Assembly (NCBI GenBank): GCA_031286185.1 | Contig: JAITUS010000073.1 | Location: 1-6,994, forward strand | Length of the DNA stretch: 6,994 nt | From: Rickettsiales bacterium | GTDB taxonomy: Bacteria; Pseudomonadota; Alphaproteobacteria; Rickettsiales; Anaplasmataceae | Reading direction: 5' to 3' | Shown here: positions 1-6,853 of the stretch, piece by piece | Position numbering within the stretch: the stretch's first letter is position 1 | How the letters are laid out: the number at the start of each line of letters is the position of its first letter | Position numbers and translations under genes: made by a program | The notes under the pieces: generated by a model | Database searches by the model: none | Told to the model about the DNA's origin: nothing | The model's input: only the letters and a program-made list of their open reading frames with translations

Positions 1-206
1 ACAAGTTTTCTTGTCATTTTAACCTGCACAGATTGGGAAGTTAAACAAATAGCTTCAACCTTATGACAATAGGGTTGGCAGAGTTTGTCAAGTAGTTTTT
101 TAGTTCTATTTCTATGGCCAGTGTTACGCACTGGAGTAACATAAATCTTGTGTTGTTTAAAAAGAGTGCTTAGGGCAGCAAAAAATATGACAATTCTCAG
201 TATCAT
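1..206 (-). CDS. Uncertain partial reverse-strand ORF at left edge
   Basis: A minus-strand frame opens with ATG at 204-206 and stays open to the window edge, giving 68 complete codons. The product would begin MILRIVIFFAALSTLFKQHK, resembling a short signal or membrane segment, and continue with a basic, cysteine-containing region (CQPYC). It overlaps the start of the YihY-family gene by 20 bases and I recognise no family. There is no clear ribosome binding site. It may be a chance open frame in the intergenic region; the upstream part is antisense to a real gene. Confidence 0.15.
   Translation of the reverse strand, partial: MILRIVIFFAALSTLFKQHKIYVTPVRNTGHRNRTKKLLDKLCQPYCHKVEAICLTSQSVQVKMTRKL
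118..134. repeat. Perfect hairpin upstream of the YihY-family gene
   Basis: CCAGTG (118-123) and CACTGG (129-134) form a perfect 6-bp stem with a 5-base loop TTACG. An overlapping alternative pairs GTTAC (123-127) with GTAAC (136-140). No T-run follows on either strand, so it is not a standard intrinsic terminator. It could be an operator or 5' leader structure for the YihY-SDR operon. A TTGTCA (85-90) upstream could be a -35, but no good -10 goes with it. Confidence 0.35.
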
Positions 207-1098
207 TAGAAGGTTTTGCTTAAAAATATATTTTATTTCATTTAGAATATCTTACTTGGTTTGTTTATATATAGTGAATAAGTTATTACAGAAGTTTTAC
301 AGCATTATTTATTGTCTTTACCGTGCTTTGATTGACACAATTTATAATGACGGAATGGAGCATGCGGGATACTTATCATTTTTAATCCTATTGTCAATAT
401 TTCCTTTCCTCATCGTCTTAATAGCTTTAGCGTCAACATTTGCAAATTTCTTAGACCAATATAACATCGGTTGGGCATTTATAATTGATCACATGCCACA
501 GGACATTTTAGCATCCTTAATGCCGCGTATTAGGGAGATAATATCCGGTCCGCCACAGAGTTTATTGACTTTGGCAATTGTGGGTGCTGTTTGGACAGCC
601 TCGTCAACGATTGAAGGGCTGAGAACAATATTGAATAAAGCCTACAAAGTTCCAGTTTCGCCACCTTATATATTGAGAAGGGTGCTCAGTATATTGCAAT
701 TTTTGGTAATTACGCTCATTATAACTCTGACTATAGTGTTCTCCACATTAGTGCCAATGCTGATTGACTTTTCCTATCATGGGCTAAGTTATACTAAATA
801 TCTCCTCATCGAATTTGTACTCTTTATAGTGGTTTCCTGGCTATACTTTATGCTACCCAGCGTAAAACAAAATATGTCAGACGTGTTTCCTGGATCTTGT
901 GTAGCTGTTATGCTCTGGACAGCTTCTGCTTCAGCTTTCAAACAATACTTAAAAGCTTCTTTTGGCCAATTGGACTTAATATACGGAAGCTTGGGTGGTG
1001 TGGTAGTGTCATTACTATTTTTTTATATAGTGAGTTTAATTTTTATATATGGAGCAAAGTTTAATTCTCAGCTAAAATGTTTTAATGAGTCTCGCTAA
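187..1098 (+). CDS. YihY/BrkB-family integral membrane protein
   Basis: A 303-residue, very hydrophobic protein of the YihY/virulence factor BrkB family (once misnamed ribonuclease BN). These are inner-membrane proteins of unsettled transport-like function. Family landmarks: EHAGYLSFLILLSIFPFL (about residues 58-75), the GAVWTASSTIEGLRTILNKAY stretch (133-153), and the C-terminal FPGS...FKQYL...IYGSLGGVVVSLLFFYIVSLIFIYGAKFN (234-293). I estimate six or seven membrane segments, near 16-40, 62-88, 127-145, 166-192, 204-223, 234-255 and 266-292. Length is typical of the family. I chose ATG 187. A TTG at 148 would add 13 residues, after an in-frame stop at 142-144. Both starts have only a weak purine motif, AGGG at 172-175 or GGAG at 133-136, each 11 bases away, so the start is uncertain. 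The SDR gene follows 9 bases downstream. Family assignment is secure; substrate is unknown. Confidence 0.9.
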   Translation: MTILSIIRRFCLKIYFISFRISYLVCLYIVNKLLQKFYSIIYCLYRALIDTIYNDGMEHAGYLSFLILLSIFPFLIVLIALASTFANFLDQYNIGWAFIIDHMPQDILASLMPRIREIISGPPQSLLTLAIVGAVWTASSTIEGLRTILNKAYKVPVSPPYILRRVLSILQFLVITLIITLTIVFSTLVPMLIDFSYHGLSYTKYLLIEFVLFIVVSWLYFMLPSVKQNMSDVFPGSCVAVMLWTASASAFKQYLKASFGQLDLIYGSLGGVVVSLLFFYIVSLIFIYGAKFNSQLKCFNESR

Positions 1099-1102
1099 GG
1101 AG
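1097..1102 (+). promoter_or_regulatory. Ribosome binding site overlapping the preceding stop codon
   Basis: AAGGAG lies 5 bases before the ATG at 1108 and shares its first two bases with the TAA stop (1096-1098) of the YihY-family gene. This fixes the start of the SDR gene and suggests translational coupling within one transcript. Confidence 0.8.
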
Positions 1103-1107
1103 AAAGA

Positions 1108-1857
1108 ATGGGTAAGTTAGAAGGCAAAATAGCTTTAATTACCGGGGCCTCAGGTGGAATTGGGTCTGCTGTTGCAAAAAGGTTTGTAAAGGAAGGTGCG
1201 TGTGTAATTTTAATTTCAAGGTCTATTGATCATCTCAAGCCACTGTACAATGAAATTGAGAAATTTGAAGAATTCAAAGAAGGCTCTGTTAAGCTAATTC
1301 AACTTGATCTTTTGGACTTTGAAAACGTAAAGATACTAACAAACATGATAGAAAGCCTAAAATTATCAGAGTCTGGGGCACTTGATATATTAGTTGCGTG
1401 TACTGGAATTTTAGGTAAATTGAATCCTGTTCATGATTGTGAGCTTGAGGAGTTGCAGAATGTAATGAATACAAATTTTACTGCCAATTGGTACTTGCTA
1501 AAAAACTTAGATCCAATGCTGAAAAAATCTAATTCTGGAAGAGTGATATTCATGACTTCAGAAGTAACACTTTCTCCTTCTTCTTATCCGTATTGGGTAC
1601 CTTATGCTGCAAGTAAAGCTGCACTAGAAATCATGGTAAAAATATATGCATCTGAGACAAAACATACAAAGTTGTGCGTGAATGCTGTATATCCAGAAGG
1701 ACCTGTTGACAGCGAAATGTACAAGCAAGCGTTTCCTGGAAAGGATACGCCTGAACTAGTGTTACCTGATAAACTAACAGACAAATTTGTAGAATTAGCT
1801 TCTGAAGATTGTAGCGTATCAGGACAAATTTTACCATTGAGCAAATCTCTTGAATAA
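1108..1857 (+). CDS. YciK-like short-chain dehydrogenase/reductase
   Basis: A complete 249-residue classical-size SDR oxidoreductase. The Rossmann cofactor motif TGASGGIG is at residues 12-19. R38 after the second beta strand (LISRS) suggests NADP(H) preference. N123 fits the tetrad asparagine, and YAASK gives catalytic Tyr166 and Lys170. The usual NNAG motif is replaced by ACTG (97-100). The most likely catalytic serine, Ser151, lies 15 residues before the tyrosine, about two more than usual. The layout around ILGKLNPV, the YAASKAALE helix and the AFPGKDTPEL segment after the active site resembles E. coli YciK more than FabG; this comparison is from memory, and the substrate of YciK itself is unsettled. 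The strong ribosome binding site and 9-base gap place it in an operon with the YihY-family gene. It ends 65 bases before the convergent lepA. Fold and cofactor use are confident; substrate is not known. Confidence 0.9.
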   Translation: MGKLEGKIALITGASGGIGSAVAKRFVKEGACVILISRSIDHLKPLYNEIEKFEEFKEGSVKLIQLDLLDFENVKILTNMIESLKLSESGALDILVACTGILGKLNPVHDCELEELQNVMNTNFTANWYLLKNLDPMLKKSNSGRVIFMTSEVTLSPSSYPYWVPYAASKAALEIMVKIYASETKHTKLCVNAVYPEGPVDSEMYKQAFPGKDTPELVLPDKLTDKFVELASEDCSVSGQILPLSKSLE

Positions 1858-1879
1858 GTTGCATAACTGTACGAACATT

Positions 1880-1908
1880 ATGACTCTAGCCTACCATGAG
1901 GGTGTCAT
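1880..1908. terminator. Possible hairpin between convergent genes
   Basis: ATGACTCT (1880-1887) can pair with GGGTGTCAT (1900-1908), counting G-T pairs and one bulged T, around a 12-base loop. It lies in the 65-base gap between the convergent SDR gene and lepA, where a bidirectional terminator would be expected. There is no clear T-run on either side and the stem is weak. A nested CATGA/TCATG stem is an alternative fold. Confidence 0.25.
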
Positions 1909-1922
1909 GAAAGTAGATACTA

Positions 1923-3719
1923 CTAGTCATTTATCTTCAAAGCTTGAATAAAAGCATTATGCGGAATATTGACATTTCCTATAGAATGCAATCTTTTCTT
2001 ACCTTTCTTTTGTTTTTCTAAAAGCTTCATTCTTCGCGTTACATCTCCACCATAGAGTTTAGCTGTCACATCCTTTCTGTATGGATTAACCGTTTCCCTG
2101 GCAATAATTTTGCTACCCACTGCTGCTTGAATTGCAATCTTGTATTGCTGACGTGGTATCAAATCCTTCAAACGCGCACATATCTCACGTCCCCTTTTTT
2201 CTGCCCTACTTTTGTGAACAATGCATGCCAATGCATCAACAGGCTCTCCATTAACTAAAAAGCTCAATTTATCTATCTGACTTTCCTGATAATCGGAAAT
2301 TTCCCAATCCAAACTTGCGTATCCCTTAGAAATCGATTTTAGCCTATCGTAAAAATCAAAAACAACTTCAGAAAGTGGTAACTTATACTTCATCAGTGCT
2401 GTTGTTGTGCTACCAACATAAGATAAATCTTTTTGCTCTCCCCTTCTTTCTTCACACAGAGATAGAATTTCTCCTAAATATTGATCAGGCACCATTATAG
2501 TTGCGGTAATCCACGGCTCTTCTACCATCTCAACTTTTGTAGGATCTGGCATATCACTTGGATTATGAATATTCAGAATTTCGCCATTTCGTGTTGTAAC
2601 TCTATATATAACACTCGGCGCGGTTGCCGTTAGGTCTAAATCAAACTCTCTCTCGAGCCTTTCTTGAATAACCTCAAGGTGTAACATTCCCAAAAAACCG
2701 CAACGGAATCCGTAGCCAAGAGCATTTGACGTTTCAGCTTCAAAGGTAAAGCTAGCATCATTTAAATGTAGTTTTTCCAGTGCTTCTCTTAAATATTTAA
2801 GGTCATCTGTTTTGTTGGGAAAAATGCTACAGAATACCACAGGGTGCACTTCTTTAAATCCAGGCAGTGCTTCACTACAAGGCCTCTTTTCCTCAGTGAT
2901 GGTGTCCCCTACTCTACAGTCTGCCACTTCTTTCATTGAAGCAGTTATAAAACCAACTTCACCTGCTGAAAGTTCACCAGTCATTACCTTTTTAGGAGTA
3001 AAAATACCGATATTATCCACCTGGTATGTAGCATTGTTGGACATCATAACAATTCTCATGCTTTTTTTTAGTACTCCATTTTTAACTCGCACTAAAATCA
3101 CTACCCCTAGGTAAAGATCATACCAACTATCAACCAAGATTGCTTGCAGTGGAGCATTTACATCACCCTGTGGAGCTGGGAGTTTTGTCACTATTGTTTC
3201 CAGTACATTTCTTACTCCAAGTCCGGTTTTTGCCGATATTAAAACTGACTCACTTGCATCAATACCAATTACTTCCTCAATCTGAAGCTTTACCTTTTCT
3301 GGATCTGCAGCAGGGAGATCAACTTTATTGAGCACAACTATTATCTCATGATTATTGTCAACAGCTTTGTACACATTCGCAAGAGTCTGAGCTTCAACTC
3401 CCTGGCTGCTATCCACCACTAGAAGTGAACCTTCGCATGCAGCCAAGCTACGACTCACCTCATATGAAAAGTCAACATGACCTGGGGTATCCATAAGGTT
3501 CAAGCAATATTGATTCCCATCATTTGCAGTGTAGTTGAGTCTTACCGTCTGTGCTTTGATTGTAATTCCACGTTCGCGTTCTATCTCCATTGAATCAAGC
3601 ACTTGATTGGTCATTTCCCTTGCCTCAAGACCATTACATTCCTCTATTAAACGATCAGCAAGCGTTGACTTTCCGTGATCTATATGTGCTATTATTGCAA
3701 AATTTCTTATATTATCCAT
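1923..3719 (-). CDS. lepA: Elongation factor 4, translational GTPase LepA
   Basis: A complete 598-residue LepA/EF4, nearly the same length as the E. coli protein (599). This ribosome-associated GTPase resembles EF-G without domain IV and has a unique C-terminal domain. It has been linked to back-translocation and, later, to initiation and ribosome assembly. GTPase motifs are intact: G1 AHIDHGKST (11-19), G2 RGIT (50-53), G3 DTPGH (77-81) with the catalytic histidine, G4 NKVD (131-134) and G5 SAK (162-164). The C-terminal domain carries the family-typical stretch around [20 protein letters not shown] and the lysine-rich tail ending near [11 protein letters not shown]. The ATG is the only plausible start: an in-frame TAG lies 9 bases upstream. 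No clear Shine-Dalgarno precedes it. A 6-bp inverted repeat (TTCTAC 3729-3734, GTAGAA 3743-3748) sits just upstream. It lies 64 bases downstream of the decarboxylase gene on the same strand. Confidence 0.98.
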   Translation of the reverse strand: MDNIRNFAIIAHIDHGKSTLADRLIEECNGLEAREMTNQVLDSMEIERERGITIKAQTVRLNYTANDGNQYCLNLMDTPGHVDFSYEVSRSLAACEGSLLVVDSSQGVEAQTLANVYKAVDNNHEIIVVLNKVDLPAADPEKVKLQIEEVIGIDASESVLISAKTGLGVRNVLETIVTKLPAPQGDVNAPLQAILVDSWYDLYLGVVILVRVKNGVLKKSMRIVMMSNNATYQVDNIGIFTPKKVMTGELSAGEVGFITASMKEVADCRVGDTITEEKRPCSEALPGFKEVHPVVFCSIFPNKTDDLKYLREALEKLHLNDASFTFEAETSNALGYGFRCGFLGMLHLEVIQERLEREFDLDLTATAPSVIYRVTTRNGEILNIHNPSDMPDPTKVEMVEEPWITATIMVPDQYLGEILSLCEERRGEQKDLSYVGSTTTALMKYKLPLSEVVFDFYDRLKSISKGYASLDWEISDYQESQIDKLSFLVNGEPVDALACIVHKSRAEKRGREICARLKDLIPRQQYKIAIQAAVGSKIIARETVNPYRKDVTAKLYGGDVTRRMKLLEKQKKGKKRLHSIGNVNIPHNAFIQALKIND

Positions 3720-3750
3720 TGATGGCTATTCTACATATTTAAGTAGAACT

Positions 3751-3779
3751 ATTTTACATTTTAAGTGTTGCAAGGGCAA
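3751..3779 (-). promoter_or_regulatory. Putative sigma-70-type promoter for lepA
   Basis: Read on the minus strand, TTGCCC (3774-3779, 4 of 6 consensus bases) is followed after exactly 17 bases by TAAAAT (3751-3756, 5 of 6). Transcription would begin about 25 bases before the lepA start codon. The site is within the 64-base gap after the decarboxylase gene. AT-rich DNA gives such matches by chance, so this is a candidate only. Confidence 0.4.
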
Positions 3780-3783
3780 TTAC

Positions 3784-5181
3784 TTACTTCCCCTTTAACA
3801 CAGATAGTACCTGCTTTGAGTGAGAAATCACTTTATTAACCATATAGCTCTCATGATTATTATCTATTTTAGACAATTCATATAGGTAATTCACCATCAT
3901 TCCAGCTGACTGACTAATGCCCTTTTCAGAAGTATCTGCCATCCAGTTTAGTTGTTTTATTGATGCACCATTGCTTAAATGAAAATGTGCTACCGGATCA
4001 TAAGCACTGCCACTGCTGTTTTTAACCTTTAGCAAGTAATGTGCACAAAGCTTCAGGAAGCATTGTTTTTCGCATTCAACGTTAGTTTTTAACTGCTCTA
4101 TGCTTTCTAAAATTTCTGCACTAGATTGCTTTATATTCAGTTTGCTCAATAAAGTAATATCTTGGCTTAAACTTTCTTTCAGCCATTTTGTAAAGCCAGG
4201 TATTGGGGAAAGAGTTGCGTATGTTCTTATACTTTTAAATTCCTGCGATAGTTTTTCTACAACCCTTTTAATCAAAAAATTACCCAGGCTGATTCCAGAC
4301 AACCCTGCTTGGGTATTTGATATTGAATAGAATATGGCAGTGCTTGCACTACTTGGATCACTTGAAGGTACCGACTCATCTAAGAGGTGTTGAATGCTAT
4401 CTGCAATTTTGTTCACCAATGCAACTTCTACAAAAATTAGAGGTTCGTTTGGTATTTTGTAATGAAAAAAGGCAAAACATAGACGATCAGAATCCAGCCT
4501 GTTTTTTAAGTCACCCCAAGAAGAAATTTTATGCACAGCTTCATATTTTATAAGTTTTTCTAACAACGATGCAGGTGAATCCCAGGTAATTTGACGAAGA
4601 TCGAGTAGATCAACGTCAACCCAGGAGAGAAGTATGCTTTTCAGTTCACTTTCTAGTCGATTGAGTTCTTTATACTGGTTCTTTAACTTAAGCACGTCAG
4701 AACGCATATCGACAATAAACTTAAGGCCTTCCGGCAAAGAAATAAATTGCTTCAATATTTTAGAATGTGGTGATTCAAGGACTTTTACCAAGTCCTGTTC
4801 AAATTTATAGTTTAACTCGGGATTCTGATTTTCCCTATATTCTTTTATTTTTTCATCTATTTCCGCTTTATTCAGACTAAACTTTTCTGCCAGGGTCTGT
4901 AGAAATTTTATTTTACCCTTCTCCGATAAACTTAAATACAGATTACCAAGAGATACGGTGTTCTTACGTGCTGAGACCTCCCCTCCCTTTGGGTTTAAGC
5001 ACTCATTCATCTTCAAGACTAAGCTATCGATATCGCGGCTACTGCTTAAACCAGGGCTAATATTGCCAATCCACGATCTTACAGCATCTGCCACTTCACC
5101 TAGTATTTTAAAAAAGCCTTTTACTGCTTTCTTATCTTCAACTCGCGCTATATCAGTTTTAACTAGTGATTCTTTCGTCAT
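3784..5181 (-). CDS. Malonyl-CoA decarboxylase
   Basis: A complete 465-residue protein of the malonyl-CoA decarboxylase family (animal MLYCD, rhizobial MatA). It would convert malonyl-CoA to acetyl-CoA and CO2, probably in the cytosol. The N-terminal half is helical and charged. The catalytic domain starts near ITWDSPASLLEKL (198-210), followed by EAVHKISSWGDLKNRL (214-229) and EPLIFVEVAL (246-255). The signature block runs through AIFYSISNTQAGLSG (282-296) and LGNFLIKRVV to TLSPIPGFTKWL (323-334), where Ser325 matches the catalytic serine (human Ser329). The PVAHFHLSNGA segment (396-406) supplies His401, matching human His423, followed by LNWMAD and GISQSAGMMVNYLYEL. There is no peroxisomal SKL tail and I see no targeting signal. 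Length fits bacterial members. The ribosome binding site is weak (AAGAAA). It lies upstream of lepA on the same strand and diverges from the 405-residue gene. Family call is strong; in vivo role is inference. Confidence 0.93.
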   Translation of the reverse strand: MTKESLVKTDIARVEDKKAVKGFFKILGEVADAVRSWIGNISPGLSSSRDIDSLVLKMNECLNPKGGEVSARKNTVSLGNLYLSLSEKGKIKFLQTLAEKFSLNKAEIDEKIKEYRENQNPELNYKFEQDLVKVLESPHSKILKQFISLPEGLKFIVDMRSDVLKLKNQYKELNRLESELKSILLSWVDVDLLDLRQITWDSPASLLEKLIKYEAVHKISSWGDLKNRLDSDRLCFAFFHYKIPNEPLIFVEVALVNKIADSIQHLLDESVPSSDPSSASTAIFYSISNTQAGLSGISLGNFLIKRVVEKLSQEFKSIRTYATLSPIPGFTKWLKESLSQDITLLSKLNIKQSSAEILESIEQLKTNVECEKQCFLKLCAHYLLKVKNSSGSAYDPVAHFHLSNGASIKQLNWMADTSEKGISQSAGMMVNYLYELSKIDNNHESYMVNKVISHSKQVLSVLKGK

Positions 5182-5203
5182 AGATTTCTTTTACCGTACA
5201 TCT

Positions 5204-5232
5204 ATATTAAACCAAAGAAAAATCTTAGTCTA
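5204..5232 (-). promoter_or_regulatory. Weak candidate promoter for the decarboxylase gene
   Basis: On the minus strand TAGACT (5227-5232) and TAATAT (5204-5209) are 17 bases apart, each matching 4 of 6 consensus bases, and would give a leader of roughly 16 bases. A promoter is expected in this 126-base divergent gap, but the match itself is poor. Confidence 0.25.
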
Positions 5233-5270
5233 GACAGCAGGCATCGTTATCAGATTATTAGTAATTTTTA

Positions 5271-5279
5271 TGATATAAT
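5271..5279 (+). promoter_or_regulatory. Extended -10 promoter for the 405-residue gene
   Basis: TGATATAAT combines a perfect TATAAT (5274-5279) with the TGN extension, 28 bases before the GTG start codon. No good -35 is present at 16-18 bases; TTATCA (5247-5252) is 21 bases away. Extended -10 promoters often work without a good -35. The leader would be about 20 bases and include the GGAGAG ribosome binding site. Confidence 0.55.
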
Positions 5280-5307
5280 TAATTAAGGTGTCAATGGAGA
5301 GAATACT

Positions 5308-6525
5308 GTGGCAGAGGTAAAGAAAAACCCAATAGTTACATTGAAAACTCAAGCCAAAGATTTTAATTTTAACAAATTAAGAGCTGCAGAAGATAATAAA
5401 CTAGCGAATTCTGGTGAAACAATGTACTTGGATCTCCAAAGAATGAATTTTGCCATCAATGGAAAAAAAATAGACAAAAACCTTATCATTGCATTAAAAG
5501 AAGGAGCCAAGGATTACAAGAGTGAGCTCTTCAGTAAAGATGGCATCTATAATCCTGAGAGTAGCAAAGAAAGAGAAATAGATACCGAGCAGGGTAGAGC
5601 TTTTGTTGGTTCAGTGCTCAAAGATCTTGCAAAAGGGCTTGCACAAGACGCATTGCATGAGCTATGGAATGATCACTGCAAAAATCCCGAAACTGCTGAT
5701 CACCAAAAAACTGATGCATACAAAAAAGAATTTGAGAGATTTTACAATGCAGGCCAGAAGCACAAGCATCTGCTGCCAAAAGAAGAGGATAAAAATTATC
5801 ACCCATTTGTAAAAAAAGTTTTTAAGGAAATGTTTAAGTACGCCGGAGCAGAGGCTCCAAATGATCTTGTTCTAAAAGAGTTAGTTATTAATTGTAACCA
5901 AGCAGGGTATGAATTTGCTGTAAGCATGCCTATTCTTGAGAGTTCACTTCTGGAGTATGGATTGAAAGGAGAATATAGTAAGAATAAAACAATGTATATT
6001 AATTGTACTAATTCAAGCAGTGCAGAAATAAAGTCTAATATGTTAGTATCTGTAGTAAAATTTGACAATCCAGGTGAAAAAATATGTGAATTAAACAGCT
6101 CACTAGAATTCACACTTGAATCTCAAGGTGGTAAAGATGGTGTAACATACAAGGACGGTAAATTATCACTTACTGTTCCTCAAGAGTTAGAAAATTACCA
6201 CGCTACTAATAAAAAAGAAGAGCAATTACAATCAGGTGGTGCTGTGAAAAAAAGCCTACTTGATATTATTATCGAATCATTTTTAATTCTTATTGAAAAG
6301 TTTGTCGGTATAAAACTTAAAAACAAACAAGGTATTTATAATGAAATAAAAAATACACTGAATCACAGCAATAGCTCAAAGGCAATAGTAATCAAGGATA
6401 TTGGTCGCTCTCCAACAAAAATAGAGTGTAGCCTAAGAAACCAGCTAAAAGTAAATAGTCACCTGGAAAGTGTAGAACCACCTATGCGTTGTAATGAGCA
6501 CGCTCATAGCGGTCAAAGATTGTAG
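5308..6525 (+). CDS. Hypothetical protein, 405 residues, GTG start
   Basis: I do not recognise a family. The GTG start is supported by GGAGAG (5296-5301), 6 bases upstream; the nearby ATG at 5294 is in another frame and soon stops. The protein is hydrophilic and lysine/glutamate-rich, with no signal peptide. Residues 1-180 look mostly helical, with a cluster of His, Lys and acidic residues around 120-170. Residues 205-292 look beta-rich (alternating patterns such as LEFTLESQGG and KLSLTVP). After a polar linker comes one hydrophobic stretch (317-337, LLDIIIESFLILIEKFVGIKL) that contains Glu and Lys, so an amphipathic or membrane-associating helix is likelier than a true membrane anchor. The tail (about 365-405) is basic, polar and probably disordered. 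It is transcribed alone, divergent from the decarboxylase. The architecture fits a lineage-specific cytosolic or type IV-secreted protein, but that is speculation. Confidence 0.8.
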   Translation: MAEVKKNPIVTLKTQAKDFNFNKLRAAEDNKLANSGETMYLDLQRMNFAINGKKIDKNLIIALKEGAKDYKSELFSKDGIYNPESSKEREIDTEQGRAFVGSVLKDLAKGLAQDALHELWNDHCKNPETADHQKTDAYKKEFERFYNAGQKHKHLLPKEEDKNYHPFVKKVFKEMFKYAGAEAPNDLVLKELVINCNQAGYEFAVSMPILESSLLEYGLKGEYSKNKTMYINCTNSSSAEIKSNMLVSVVKFDNPGEKICELNSSLEFTLESQGGKDGVTYKDGKLSLTVPQELENYHATNKKEEQLQSGGAVKKSLLDIIIESFLILIEKFVGIKLKNKQGIYNEIKNTLNHSNSSKAIVIKDIGRSPTKIECSLRNQLKVNSHLESVEPPMRCNEHAHSGQRL

Positions 6526-6790
6526 TTTAGCTATTCCAGGCTAAGATACTAGAATTCAAGGGTTCTTAAATTGAATAAAAACGAGCAAACTTCTTTTGAA
6601 TAGCCATAGAAAAAATTACTTCCGGACCTTTTAAACCTGATTATAATTACAATTAGAGATATTTTTAGAGCTCAAAAATTTATCTTCGTCTGCAGACTTT
6701 CCGTTAAATTCAGTAAAAAGTGTGATGTATCTCCGTAAGTAGCGTGTAGGGCTGCACCTTTTCTGAATCTTTATTCACAGGAGGACCATT

Positions 6791-6835
6791 ATGTCCAGCG
6801 TTCTAAACTATACTTATATTAGCTTAAGCTTTTGA
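6791..6835 (+). CDS. Possible 14-codon leader ORF with perfect Shine-Dalgarno
   Basis: AGGAGG (6779-6784) is the full anti-16S consensus, 6 bases before an ATG. The frame encodes MSSVLNYTYISLSF and ends in TGA at 6833-6835, inside the palindrome at 6817-6853. It could be a leader peptide or the remnant 5' end of a lost gene. No structural gene follows within the window and the peptide matches no known leader, so confidence is low. Confidence 0.2.
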   Translation: MSSVLNYTYISLSF

Positions 6836-6853
6836 TAGGCTTAAGCGTTAATA
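6817..6853. repeat. Interrupted palindrome with two GCTTAAGC blocks
   Basis: GCTTAAGC occurs at 6822-6829 and 6839-6846. Because the 8-mer is self-complementary, the copies are both direct and inverted repeats, and together form an 8-bp stem with a 9-base loop. Beyond a two-base GT bulge, TATTA (6817-6821) pairs with TAATA (6849-6853), for 13 bp in total. No T-run follows, so it is not a typical terminator. Confidence 0.6.

Noticed and set aside
1..14. ACAAG/CTTGT stem with a TTTT loop at the left edge
   Set aside because: Only a 5-bp AT-rich stem cut by the window edge, followed by a short CATTTT; it could be the end of a terminator but cannot be judged without sequence to the left.
63..91. 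TTGACA on the minus strand (86-91) with TGTCAT 17 bases further on as a leftward promoter
   Set aside because: The -35 is perfect but the -10 matches only 4 of 6 bases, and no leftward gene start is visible within the window.
2812..3331. Two forward-strand open frames of 100 and 63 codons inside lepA
   Set aside because: They are antisense to a fully intact lepA and show no recognisable family features; they follow from the codon pattern of the real gene.
4100..5233. Several forward-strand open frames opposite the decarboxylase gene
   Set aside because: The minus-strand decarboxylase explains this stretch with conserved motifs throughout, so these are shadows.
6494..6507. ATGAGC/GCTCAT palindrome near the end of the 405-residue gene as a terminator
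   Set aside because: It lies inside the coding sequence, has a realistic stem of only 5 bp and is not followed by a T-run.
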